From Pseudomonadota bacterium (GTDB lineage Bacteria > Myxococcota_A > Polyangia > Polyangiales > Polyangiaceae): a stretch of DNA of 41,405 nt. Below, piece by piece: positions 1-8,100 of this stretch (within the stretch, counting starts at the first letter, position 1; each line of letters opens with the position of its first letter). The notes below the pieces were generated by a model, which searched no databases, was not told the origin of the DNA, and worked only from the letters and a program-made list of their open reading frames with translations. The stretch is taken from NCBI GenBank assembly GCA_023431345.1, contig JAEYWK010000250.1, positions 1-41,405 of the forward strand, read 5' to 3'. The position numbers and the translations under genes were made by a program.

Positions 1-70
1 GCTGGTCGATTCGGCCGAAGTACTCCTCCAGGCGGCTTGCCGTCGCAATCTCCGAGATGTTTTGGGCCAT
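1..70 (-). CDS. N-terminal fragment of an unidentified protein, cut by the window edge
   Basis: Only the first 23 codons lie in the window, so no family can be named. The start is the ATG read from position 70 leftwards; it gives MAQNISEIATASRLEEYFGR, an ordinary soluble N-terminus. A second ATG five bases upstream (75) opens another frame rich in Arg and Trp and was not chosen. A GAAGGG-like Shine-Dalgarno sequence lies about 7 nt upstream of the start at 70. The gene reads away from the MITE-like repeat just to its right. What it does cannot be judged from this stub. Confidence 0.45.
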   Translation of the reverse strand, partial: MAQNISEIATASRLEEYFGRIDQ

Positions 71-123
71 TCCATGCCCTTCTCACGAAACTTGCTCGAT
101 GGAAAAGTTTTCAGGCAGTAGTG

Positions 124-223
124 CTAGGGCGTGTCCCTAAATTGGGATCGCTCGCGCGTGCCCGTAAACGTTACGGGCACGGGCACGTTTACGGCGAGAC
201 CAGCAATTCAGGGACACGCTCTA
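124..223. mobile_element. MITE-like inverted-repeat element, non-autonomous
   Basis: The outer arms tagggcgtgtccctaaatt (125-143) and, in reverse complement, tagagcgtgtccctgaatt (205-223) match at 17 of 19 positions. CTA stands at 124-126 and again at 221-223, as a short target duplication would. Inside lie a second inverted pair, cccgtaaacg (161-170) against cgtttacggc (186-195), matching at 9 of 10, and a perfect 10-bp hairpin gtgcccgtaa/ttacgggcac (158-167/171-180). There is no room for a transposase, so it would have to be moved in trans. The ends look to me like those of IS5-superfamily (IS427-type) elements, but that is from memory. Alternatives are a REP-like repeat or a bidirectional terminator between the two minus-strand genes. 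Confidence 0.5.
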
Positions 224-265
224 ACCCGTGAACGGCCAAATCAGTCGACGCCGCTCGAGTCGGCC

Positions 266-1336
266 TCAGAAGGGTGCGTCCACGTCGCCGAGCTCTGCCG
301 AGTAGGCAACGACCGCGGAGTTGCCGCCGACGATACCGAGCGGGCTCCAAGGCGGGTTCACCGAGCCCATACGCGCCGAGTTGTCGACGACCACGTAGTA
401 CTGGCCGGGCGGCAGCGGGATGCGCTGGCGAGCTTCCTGACCGGGCTGAAGCGCGAAGGAGCTGAGCGGCGCCTCGGGCGGACCGGTCAGCGCTGCGCCC
501 AGCTGGAGGCCGCTGCGCCACAGATCCCCCGCCCCGCGCCGGATCACCTGCACGTCCACGGCCGGACCCGTTACTTGAAAGCGCAGAAACAGCGCCTGGC
601 CGTTCGACGGAACCTCCAACGGCCCGATGATGTCCACCTGGTCGACCCGTACCTCCGTGGTGTCCCGCTCGAGCAGGGTGCGGCCCCCACCGGTCTGAAA
701 GTATTTGTGCGGTCGAGCCGGCGGCATGAGCACGCCGATGGCAAATTCGTCGCCGTCGTCGGTGTGCACCACCGTGAATCCGCTCGACAGCTGGCCCTGA
801 ACGATCTGCGAGCCGAAGGTTTGCACCATGTAGCCGGCCGGGCCCTGCGCCGCCCAGTTCACGACCTTGTTTTCGATAGCGCCCATCCGGAAGTCAGGGC
901 CGTGCGCGATACGCGCGGGCTTGGCCCAGACGTAGGTGGCGTCTTCGGCCATGAAGAAGTCCATGCGGTACTCGATGGTGGCCGAAACGGCGAAGCCCAT
1001 ACGCCCCGCGACGGGCGTCCAGGCGTAGCCGGTGCCGGAGAACGCGAGGGTGACGGTTTGGGCCGCGTCGTTCACCTGCTGCGAGCAGCGCTCGGGGAAG
1101 AAGCGCCCGATGGCGTTGCCGTTCGGCGCGAGCTTCAGCGGGGCTCCGCGCTTGAGCATCTCCGGGCAGATGCGCTGGGCCCCGAAGTTGGAGAACAGGA
1201 ACCACCGCAGCTCCGGGCTGGCGTTGACTGACCCGCGGAGCAAGCCGCAGCCAGTGAGCGAAAAGAGCATGAGCGCGACCGCGGCCACGGCAACGAGCCC
1301 TGGAAGCTTCCGCGAGCGCGAGGACGTTCGACGCAT
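266..1336 (-). CDS. Hypothetical outer-membrane-type lipoprotein, 356 aa
   Basis: I do not recognise a family. The N-terminus has a basic n-region with several Arg, a hydrophobic stretch at about residues 13-28 and a lipobox LTGC with the acylated Cys at 30, so the protein should be a lipoprotein facing the periplasm or cell surface. The mature part (about 325 residues) is rich in beta-type sequence and has no long low-complexity linker. It contains two conserved-looking Cys (in QRICPEM and ERCSQQ) that might pair. It lies 15 bp downstream of the ferrochelatase stop on the same strand and may be the last gene of that transcript, though a lipoprotein has no evident link with heme. The ATG at 1336 was chosen because it gives a canonical type II signal peptide. 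Confidence 0.7.
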   Translation of the reverse strand: MRRTSSRSRKLPGLVAVAAVALMLFSLTGCGLLRGSVNASPELRWFLFSNFGAQRICPEMLKRGAPLKLAPNGNAIGRFFPERCSQQVNDAAQTVTLAFSGTGYAWTPVAGRMGFAVSATIEYRMDFFMAEDATYVWAKPARIAHGPDFRMGAIENKVVNWAAQGPAGYMVQTFGSQIVQGQLSSGFTVVHTDDGDEFAIGVLMPPARPHKYFQTGGGRTLLERDTTEVRVDQVDIIGPLEVPSNGQALFLRFQVTGPAVDVQVIRRGAGDLWRSGLQLGAALTGPPEAPLSSFALQPGQEARQRIPLPPGQYYVVVDNSARMGSVNPPWSPLGIVGGNSAVVAYSAELGDVDAPF

Positions 1337-1351
1337 TTTCCCGGGCAGAGC

Positions 1352-2257
1352 CTAGCCCGGAGCCGCGCCCGAGAGCGAGCGAATAGCCACCCCCGAGAGC
1401 GCCTCGGCGAGCCCGGGGTGCAAGTTCAGCGCCGGGACCCGCGCGAGCTCCAGCGAAAACTCCTCGGCGATGGCGCGCGCTTCGATATCGAGGTCGTACA
1501 AGGTTTCGACGTGATCGGCGATGAAGCCGATCGGAGCCCACACCACGCGGCGCGCCCCGCCCTCTGCGACCTCACGCAGCGTCTCGCGTACCGACGGCCC
1601 GAGCCAGTCTCCGCCGTCAGCGCCCTGGCTCTGATAGCAAAGCCGTACGGGGCGCCCGAGCTTCGCGGCGATGGCGGCGGAAGACGCCTCGACCAGGCGC
1701 GCGTACGGATCACCCCGCTCCACGACCACGCGCGGCAAGCTATGCGCCGAGAGCACCAGCGCAGGCGCGGCTGCGCCACCGGCCTCGTCCGCCAGGTGGC
1801 GCTCGATGAGCTCGGCGTGGGCGGCGACGAACGCCGGCTCCTCGCCCCAGGCCGAGCTCGAGACGAGGGTGATTTCGCTGCCGGCAGCGGCTTTCGCCTT
1901 CACCGCCGCCTCCCAGTAGACGTGCTGGCTGAACGGGGCGAGCGCGATGACGACGAGCCGGCGCAGACCTAAGGCCGCGGCTCCCTCGAGCGCGCGCTCC
2001 ACGCTCGGCTCCCACAGGCGCATCGCGACCAGCACCGGGGCCTCGAGCCGGCGCGCGAGCGCCTGCGCTTGGTCGCGGGTGATCTGCAGCAGCGGCGAGC
2101 CGCCGATCACCTCGTAGCGACGACGCAGCTCCTCCACCAAGCCGGGCGGCGCGGGCCGGCCGTGGCGGATTCGGGCCACGAAGGCGCCCAGATCATCGAG
2201 GTTTTCAACGGTACCGTGAGCGACGAGCAGCACGCCCGTGTCGGCCGGGAGCTTCAT
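1352..2257 (-). CDS. hemH: Ferrochelatase (heme biosynthesis)
   Basis: This enzyme inserts ferrous iron into protoporphyrin IX, or coproporphyrin in the alternative pathway, as a late step of heme synthesis. Family hallmarks are visible: LLVAHGT at the N-terminus (10-16), SAHSLP (170-175) with the catalytic-type His172, CYQSQGADGGDWLGPS (207-222) corresponding to the YQS...WL.P signature, and GFIADHVETLYDLD (244-257) with the acidic Glu251. At 301 aa it is slightly short for the family (about 310-350). The start at 2257 gives MKLPADTGVLL and overlaps the stop of the upstream dehydrogenase as ATGA, which implies translational coupling. No Fe-S cluster Cys motif is seen at the C-terminus. Which porphyrin is used cannot be told from this sequence. 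Confidence 0.9.
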   Translation of the reverse strand: MKLPADTGVLLVAHGTVENLDDLGAFVARIRHGRPAPPGLVEELRRRYEVIGGSPLLQITRDQAQALARRLEAPVLVAMRLWEPSVERALEGAAALGLRRLVVIALAPFSQHVYWEAAVKAKAAAGSEITLVSSSAWGEEPAFVAAHAELIERHLADEAGGAAAPALVLSAHSLPRVVVERGDPYARLVEASSAAIAAKLGRPVRLCYQSQGADGGDWLGPSVRETLREVAEGGARRVVWAPIGFIADHVETLYDLDIEARAIAEEFSLELARVPALNLHPGLAEALSGVAIRSLSGAAPG

Positions 2258-3870
2258 GGGTCGGGGTCTTGATACGGGTAAGTGAAGGAGCGGGGCGGGC
2301 CGTACGTGCGTTTGATGGTGCGCGGGCTCGTCCAGCGCAAGAGGTTCCAAGGCGAGCCGGCCTTGTCATTGGTGCCGGAGCGGCGCGAGCCACCGAACGG
2401 CTGTTGACCGACGACCGCACCGGTCGGCTTGTCGTTGATGTAAAAATTGCCGGCCGCGTAGCGCAGCTTCTGCGAAAGCTCCTCGATCGCCTGCTCGTCT
2501 TCCGCAAAGATCGCCCCTGTCAGCCCGTACACCGAGCCCTGATCACACAGCTTGATCGCGTCCTCGAGACGAGCGTCGTCGTAGACGAACACGGACGCGA
2601 TGGGGCCAAACAGCTCGCGCTGGAGTAGCTCGTGCCGCGGATCGAGCACCTCGACCAGGGTGGGCGAGACGAAATAGCCGTCACGGTCGTCGCTGTCGCC
2701 GCCGGCGAGCAGGCGAACGGCGGAGTCGGCCTTGGCGCTTGCCTGCGCTTCGCTCAGCCGCTGAAAGGCGCTCCGCCCAATCACGGCGCCCATGAAGCAG
2801 GAAAAATCTGCCGGATCTCCGACGCGGATCTGGGCCATCATGCTGGCGGTTCGTTCGAGCACGCGAGCGGCCAGGCTGCGCGGCAAGAGCACGCGAGAGG
2901 CGGCGGAGCATTTCTGACCTTGGTACTCGAACCCGCCGCGCACGATCGCGACCGAGAGCGCGTCGACATCGGCGCTGGGATGGGCGAAAATGAAGTCTTT
3001 GCCGCCGCACTCCCCCACGACGCGCGGGTAGGCGCGGTAGTCGGGCAGGTGATGGGCGATACGCTGCTGCAGCGAGTCGAACACCTGCGATGAGCCGGTG
3101 AAATGCAGCCCCGAGAGCTCCGGGTGAGCGAGCGCGTGCTCGCAAATCGAGGCCGCGTCGCCCTGAACGAGGTTGATCACGCCGGGCGGCACCCCCGCCT
3201 CCTCGAACAGCTGCATCAGGTGCTGCGCCGCCAGCGCCGCGAGCGGCGACGGCTTCCAGACGATCGCGTTGCCGAGCAGCGCTGGCGCCGACACCAAATT
3301 GCCGGCGATGGCCGTGAAGTTGAAGGGCGTCACCGCGAGCACGAAGCCGTCGAGCGGTCGCAAGTCGATGCTGTTGTGCGTGCCGCTCGGGCTGTGCAGC
3401 GGCAGGGCTTCGAGCTGTCGCGCGTAGTGCGCGTTGAAGCGAAAGAAATCGATGAGCTCGCAGGCCGCGTCGATCTCCGCCTGATGGGGCGTCTTGCTCT
3501 GCCCGAGCAGCGTCGCTGCGTTGAGCCGCTGGCGCCACGGCCCCGCGAGCAGCTCGGCGGCGCGCTCGAAGATGGCCGCACGCTCCGCGAGCGACAGCGC
3601 CGCCCAGGCGGGCTTGGCTGCGAGCGCGGCCGCGATCGCGCGATCGACGTGACCCAGGTCACCTTCGACGCGCTGGCCAATCGGCAGCGCGTGGCGATGC
3701 GGGGCGGTCATCGTCACGCTCCGCCCGGTCTCCACGTTCGCCCCGCCGATCACCAGCGGCAAGAGCGGCGGCTGCCCCGCTTGCCGCGCCACCTCGGCGC
3801 GTAGCGCCGCGCGCTCCGGACTGCCGGGCGAGTAGTCGAGCACCGGCTCGTTCGGCGGTAGGGCGACCAC
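2254..3870 (-). CDS. pruA: L-glutamate gamma-semialdehyde (1-pyrroline-5-carboxylate) dehydrogenase
   Basis: This NAD-dependent enzyme oxidises glutamate semialdehyde, the open form of pyrroline-5-carboxylate, to glutamate, the second step of proline breakdown. The sequence follows the eukaryote-like single-domain ALDH4 type throughout: NEPVLDYSPGSPERAAL at the N-terminus, QAEIDAACELIDFFRFNAHY, GFVLAVTPFNFTAIAGNLVS, the catalytic Glu287 in VGECGGKDF, the nucleophile Cys321 in GQKCSAASR, and GNFYINDKPTGAVVGQQPFG near the end. I chose the GTG at 3870 because family similarity begins there. An ATG at 4011 would add 47 residues that look non-coding. No proline dehydrogenase gene is in the window. 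Its stop overlaps the hemH start by 4 nt. Confidence 0.9.
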   Translation of the reverse strand: MVALPPNEPVLDYSPGSPERAALRAEVARQAGQPPLLPLVIGGANVETGRSVTMTAPHRHALPIGQRVEGDLGHVDRAIAAALAAKPAWAALSLAERAAIFERAAELLAGPWRQRLNAATLLGQSKTPHQAEIDAACELIDFFRFNAHYARQLEALPLHSPSGTHNSIDLRPLDGFVLAVTPFNFTAIAGNLVSAPALLGNAIVWKPSPLAALAAQHLMQLFEEAGVPPGVINLVQGDAASICEHALAHPELSGLHFTGSSQVFDSLQQRIAHHLPDYRAYPRVVGECGGKDFIFAHPSADVDALSVAIVRGGFEYQGQKCSAASRVLLPRSLAARVLERTASMMAQIRVGDPADFSCFMGAVIGRSAFQRLSEAQASAKADSAVRLLAGGDSDDRDGYFVSPTLVEVLDPRHELLQRELFGPIASVFVYDDARLEDAIKLCDQGSVYGLTGAIFAEDEQAIEELSQKLRYAAGNFYINDKPTGAVVGQQPFGGSRRSGTNDKAGSPWNLLRWTSPRTIKRTYGPPRSFTYPYQDPDP

Positions 3871-4056
3871 CCCGCGAGCGTAGCAGAGCGCGGCTCCAGG
3901 GGCTTCGTAAACGCACTCGACCGCCCAGCCGAGCGGCTCGGCACGTTCGGCCGTTCGCGCTCGTGGCGCGCGCTCGCCTGTGCCTCTCAGACTACATCGC
4001 CCTTCACTCACTCCGAAGCGCGCACCAGCCGGCGTCGCTCGTGAGCAATTTGCCCC
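3871..4056. promoter_or_regulatory. Divergent intergenic region between pruA and the kinase gene
   Basis: This 186-bp stretch separates two outward-reading genes and must hold both start regions unless pruA really begins at 4011. I see no convincing -35/-10 pair or operator. The kinase ATG at 4057 has no clear Shine-Dalgarno sequence directly before it. Confidence 0.3.
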
Positions 4057-7000
4057 ATGGCGCGAGCGCCGTACTCGTACAATCTAGAACTTCCCCCCGT
4101 GCGCGCCCGACCCAATCCTGTCGAAGCTCTCGCAACGCTTTCCCGACTCGAAGGCGAGGCGGAGCGACGCGCGAGCTGGCGCCAAGCGATCGCCGCGCTC
4201 GGCTACAGCACGGCGGCGGGCGGCCCACCGCCGCTCGATGGCATCTCACCAGAGGTGCTGCTACGCGCGTCGCAGATCGCGCTCGAGACGGGGCTCGCCA
4301 ACGATCTTGAATTTCTCGCTCCCGGTCCGGCGGCGGTAGCGCTCTACGAAATCAGCGCCGCCTTGCCGCTCGGACGTGAGCGCCGCGAGCTGGGTCGGCG
4401 CGTGTTTGCTCGCCTCTACGAGGGCACGGCCGCGACCTTCGCCACCGTCGCGGCGCGCATGGCGCTCAGCTCGGGCAAGCCGTTCGAGGCAGCGTCGCTG
4501 CGCGCTCGCATCGGGTTGGTGTTCGACTTGCCCATCGGCTGCGCCGTGAACGCCGACGCGCTCGCGCTCAGCTTGGTGACCCGCCGCGAGATCCGCGAGC
4601 GCTGGCTCGACAAAGCCCGCACCGGCACCTTGGCCGCGCGCCGGCTGGCCGCCAAGCTCATCGAGCACGCGGCGCGCGAAGCCGTCTCGCGAGCGCAGCA
4701 AGGCGATCCCTACCCGCGTGATCTGCTGCTCGGCGAGCCGATTCGCTCGATCTACGAAGGGCTGCTGCTCGACCGCGAGCCGCTCGTGTGGCGGCACGCC
4801 GCCGTGGCGCGCGGCATCTTGTCGGCGATTCAGCCGAGCCTGCGCGAGGAGATCGACGTCGCGCTCGATCCGAGCCTGTCGCCGACGGAGTGGCGTCGCG
4901 CCGGCGTCTCGCTGGTGGCGACGCTGGTGAGCGAGCCGGAGAGCTCCATGCGCGCGCTCAAGCAGCTGCTCGACGGCCCCGTCGCGGGCGCCGATCCGGG
5001 CTTGGCCGCTACCTTGTTGATGGGCCTGCCGCGCGTGATCGAAGCCGAGCCCGACGCGGCCGAGGGCCTGCTCGACATGCTGTGCACCCGGCGTCGCGCC
5101 GACGTCGCCGAGGCGGCCGCGGCGCTGTTCGCGGACCTCAGCAGCCCGAGCTTCGGCCAGCGCTCCGCCAAGCTGCTCAAGCAGACCCTACAGCAGCGCA
5201 CGGACCCGCAGAGCTCGGTGCTGCGCAGCGTGGCCGAGCGAGCGGTGCGCATCTTGGATCGCGACCAAGACCCGCAAACCGAGGTCGTGCCGGCGGTGCG
5301 GCGCGCCCTGCTCGCCTACGAGTCGACGGGCGCGCGCGCGGCCGCCGACTTGGCGCTGCAGGCCGTCGCCAGCGCCCATCGCGGGATGGATTTCGTCGCC
5401 TCGCACGATCCGCACGACGAGCAGATGCTGCCCTACGTGCTCGGCGCGCTCACCGACCTCGACGCGGCCGTGCTCGAGAGCCCGCGTTTGTCGGACCTGA
5501 TGCTGCTCGGCCGCCGCCCCGGCGACACCGACACCAGCGTGCCCGAGGTCGAGCGTCTGTACGATCGCCTCGGCAACTTCTTGCTCGAGGCCGAGAACAG
5601 CGCCAACGAAGCGCAGTCACCCGGGCTCGCCCTCGGTGAGCAGCGGCGGCTCAAAGCGCTCCTGCACCTCGTCGACTTGGAGGCCGCGCGCAGCGGCGAC
5701 GACGAAGGCGGCGTGCGTAAGCGCGTGCGCCGCGCGGTGGGGGTGATGATGCGCCGGGTCGCGCACCAGCCAGATGCGATCGTGCACCGCATCGCGTGCG
5801 CCACCCTGGCGCGCAGCTTCGACGCGGCGGTGCGGGAAGGCGTGAGCGAGCCCGCGGATCTGCTGCTGGCGCTGGCGTCGCACGTGGATGAGCTACCGAG
5901 CCTCGAGGCGATCGCCGAGGCGTCCACCAACCCCGAGGTGCGGAGCGCCGTCTCGGGCTACGTGGATTTCCTGAACCCGGCCAACGTCGAGGGCGCCGAT
6001 GGCACCGGCGAGTCGCAACCGTTCGACGTGGCCGTGCTCGGCCTCACCCTGCAGGCAGAGACGCGCAAGGTTCCGCGCCAGCTGCTGCGGCTGTCGCGCA
6101 GCCTGGGCGCGGGCGGCTCTTACCGCGGTGAGGCGCTCAGGCGAGTGGTGCAGCGCCTGGCGCGCTCGCTCGAAGGCGTCGCGGCCGCGCGCGGCCAGTC
6201 CGATCTGGTCGACACGACGGGCAGCTCCGCCGACGTGCTGGGCGATCTGGAGCACTCGGTCGACGACTTGCGACGCCTGACGCAAGGCGCGCTGCGCCGG
6301 GTGCTTGGCCTCGATCCGCTGGCGATCGCCGTCGTGGCGGACGTGGCCTCGGTGGCGTCGCTCGTGGAGCGCACCGTGCGCTCCAGCGTGCCGCCCAACG
6401 CCGCGCAGCTGCAGATGGCGGTGAGCGAGCTGGTGGCCGACGTGCCCGCGCCGATCGGCGTCGCGATCGGCAAGGTGCTCGGCCGGATCGAGCAGCTGCC
6501 CCTGACCGTCGCCCCCACCGTCGACAGCGCGCCCATCCCGCTCGAGCGCCGCCGCGCGCCGCTGCCAGATTGGCTCTTGCCTCGCCGCACCATCGGCGCG
6601 TTCTACGTCGTGCGTTCGCTGGGCAGCGGCGGCGCGAGCTCGGTGTTCATGGCGCGGCGCATGGAGGAGCGCAACAACCCCAAAGCCGAAGGCTTCGCGC
6701 TCAAGGTGCCCGCCTTCGATCCCACCACCGCGCGTAGCTTGTCGGAGCAAGAGTTCTTGCAGCTGTTCCGCGAGGAGGCCGGGGCGCTGCTCGGGCTGCC
6801 CCCGCACGAAAATCTGGCCCGCTTCGTGACCTTCGACCTGGCCGCCCGCCCCAAGCCCATCTTGGTGATGGAGCTCATCCGCGGCGCCGGCCTCGACAAG
6901 CTGATCCGTAGCCACTCGCTCACGCTCGAGCGTTCGCTGCAGTACCTCGACGGCATCTTGGCCGCGCTCGAGGCCATGCACGGCGCGGGCGTCGGTCACC

Positions 7001-7521
7001 TCGACATCAAGCCGTCGAACGTGATCTTGCGCGACGGGCAGACGCCGGTGCTCGTGGACTTCGGCCTGAGCGGCCGCCAGCTCCGCCCCGGCTGCGGTAC
7101 CCTCGAGTACTGCGCGCCCGAGGTGCTCGGCCTGGTGGAGTCGAAGGCCCCGCAGCCGGCCGACATGTACGCCTTCGCCTGCACCGCCTTCGAGGTGCTC
7201 ACGGGCGAGCTGCTGTTCGACGCCGAGGACGAGACGTCGATCCTGTCCGCCCACATCGGCCACGATGGCTGGCCCGACAAGCTCGCCCGGCTCGCCCACC
7301 TGCCGGACTGCTCCGACGTAGCGAGGCTCTTGGCCGCCTGCCTCCGGCGCGAGCCGAAGAATCGGCCGACGGCCGCTCAAGCGCGGCGCGCGCTGCGCGA
7401 CTTGACGCCCCGGCTCTCGGGAGCGAGCTTCCCGCTCGGTGCCCCCGCCTCGAGCCCTGGTTCACCCCCTGCCATGCCCGCTGCGGGGCCGCGCGCGCTC
7501 GCGCAGGCCGGGAGCGCCTGA
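4057..7521 (+). CDS. Large protein: helical-repeat N-terminal region fused to a C-terminal non-RD Ser/Thr protein kinase
   Basis: The 1154-residue protein has an unusual order. About 840 residues of Ala/Leu/Arg-rich, probably HEAT/ARM-like alpha-helical repeats come first. A Hanks-type kinase domain follows at about 843-1110 and a Pro/Ala-rich tail (about 1111-1154) ends it. Kinase landmarks are the P-loop GSGGASSVF (about 854-862), the VAIK-type lysine in FALKVPAF (about 883), the catalytic loop HLDIKPSN (about 981-988), DFG at about 1002, and CAPEV. The HRD arginine is Leu, so this is a non-RD kinase. The segment between DFG and APE is short, with a single Thr. No transmembrane segment is evident, so it should be cytoplasmic. 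The repeats may bind a partner or substrate. The downstream lipoprotein gene overlaps its last 83 bp. Confidence 0.85.
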   Translation: MARAPYSYNLELPPVRARPNPVEALATLSRLEGEAERRASWRQAIAALGYSTAAGGPPPLDGISPEVLLRASQIALETGLANDLEFLAPGPAAVALYEISAALPLGRERRELGRRVFARLYEGTAATFATVAARMALSSGKPFEAASLRARIGLVFDLPIGCAVNADALALSLVTRREIRERWLDKARTGTLAARRLAAKLIEHAAREAVSRAQQGDPYPRDLLLGEPIRSIYEGLLLDREPLVWRHAAVARGILSAIQPSLREEIDVALDPSLSPTEWRRAGVSLVATLVSEPESSMRALKQLLDGPVAGADPGLAATLLMGLPRVIEAEPDAAEGLLDMLCTRRRADVAEAAAALFADLSSPSFGQRSAKLLKQTLQQRTDPQSSVLRSVAERAVRILDRDQDPQTEVVPAVRRALLAYESTGARAAADLALQAVASAHRGMDFVASHDPHDEQMLPYVLGALTDLDAAVLESPRLSDLMLLGRRPGDTDTSVPEVERLYDRLGNFLLEAENSANEAQSPGLALGEQRRLKALLHLVDLEAARSGDDEGGVRKRVRRAVGVMMRRVAHQPDAIVHRIACATLARSFDAAVREGVSEPADLLLALASHVDELPSLEAIAEASTNPEVRSAVSGYVDFLNPANVEGADGTGESQPFDVAVLGLTLQAETRKVPRQLLRLSRSLGAGGSYRGEALRRVVQRLARSLEGVAAARGQSDLVDTTGSSADVLGDLEHSVDDLRRLTQGALRRVLGLDPLAIAVVADVASVASLVERTVRSSVPPNAAQLQMAVSELVADVPAPIGVAIGKVLGRIEQLPLTVAPTVDSAPIPLERRRAPLPDWLLPRRTIGAFYVVRSLGSGGASSVFMARRMEERNNPKAEGFALKVPAFDPTTARSLSEQEFLQLFREEAGALLGLPPHENLARFVTFDLAARPKPILVMELIRGAGLDKLIRSHSLTLERSLQYLDGILAALEAMHGAGVGHLDIKPSNVILRDGQTPVLVDFGLSGRQLRPGCGTLEYCAPEVLGLVESKAPQPADMYAFACTAFEVLTGELLFDAEDETSILSAHIGHDGWPDKLARLAHLPDCSDVARLLAACLRREPKNRPTAAQARRALRDLTPRLSGASFPLGAPASSPGSPPAMPAAGPRALAQAGSA

Positions 7522-8056
7522 GCGGCTGGTCGCGCTGCTCGGGCTGACCGCGGCGCTCGTCGCGTGCCGCGAGCAGGGCGGACCGGAGGTGAGCATCCTG
7601 CTCGGCCCCCACCCCGCCGACGCCGCCACGCTGGTACCGCGCGCCTCGCTGGCCGAATACATCGAGATCAGCCCGGACGAGAGCGTGCTGCTCCTGACCT
7701 TGAGCTCCGAGGAGCGAAGCTGCGAAGCGCCCGCGACGAGCAGCCCGGACGCCATCAGCTTGTCGATGCGCGTCGCCCTCCCCGCGGGCAGCAAGCTCGA
7801 AGCCGGAGCCTACCCGGTCATCGGCGCCGGGCAGGCGCCTTCGCGCCCCCACGCGCTCGGGACCGTGAAGCTCAAGGGTCGTCGGCGCGAGCTACCTGCG
7901 GGGGGCGAGCTGCTGCTATCGAACATCGACGCCAGCCCCCAAGGCACGCTCGAGGGTGTGCTCAAGCTCGAGTTCACCGGCGACGCCCAGCGCCCCGCGA
8001 CGCGGGTTTCTGGCCGGTTCCTCGCCCATTTCTGCCGAGTCAACCGCCTGCGTTAG
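7439..8056 (+). CDS. Hypothetical lipoprotein overlapping the kinase gene, 205 aa
   Basis: No family is recognised. A long basic n-region (about 28 residues with many Arg) precedes the hydrophobic stretch LVALLGLTAALVAC, whose Cys43 fits a lipobox. The mature part has mixed beta-type sequence, a further Cys in ERSCEAP and one close to the end (AHFCRVN) that could pair. The only reasonable start is the GTG at 7439, because no ATG, GTG or TTG lies between it and the signal core; this forces an 83-bp overlap with the kinase gene in another frame. Tight linkage suggests co-transcription with the kinase. The gene ends 44 bp before the chemoreceptor start. Confidence 0.65.
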   Translation: MPPPRALVHPLPCPLRGRARSRRPGAPERLVALLGLTAALVACREQGGPEVSILLGPHPADAATLVPRASLAEYIEISPDESVLLLTLSSEERSCEAPATSSPDAISLSMRVALPAGSKLEAGAYPVIGAGQAPSRPHALGTVKLKGRRRELPAGGELLLSNIDASPQGTLEGVLKLEFTGDAQRPATRVSGRFLAHFCRVNRLR

Positions 8057-8100
8057 CGGCCGCGCCTTCGTGGTAGCGTCCGGCCCGGGATCGACTCCGG

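Noticed and set aside
266..1231. Plus-strand open frame opposite the first lipoprotein
   Set aside because: It lacks any signal or domain, while the minus strand encodes a canonical lipobox protein.
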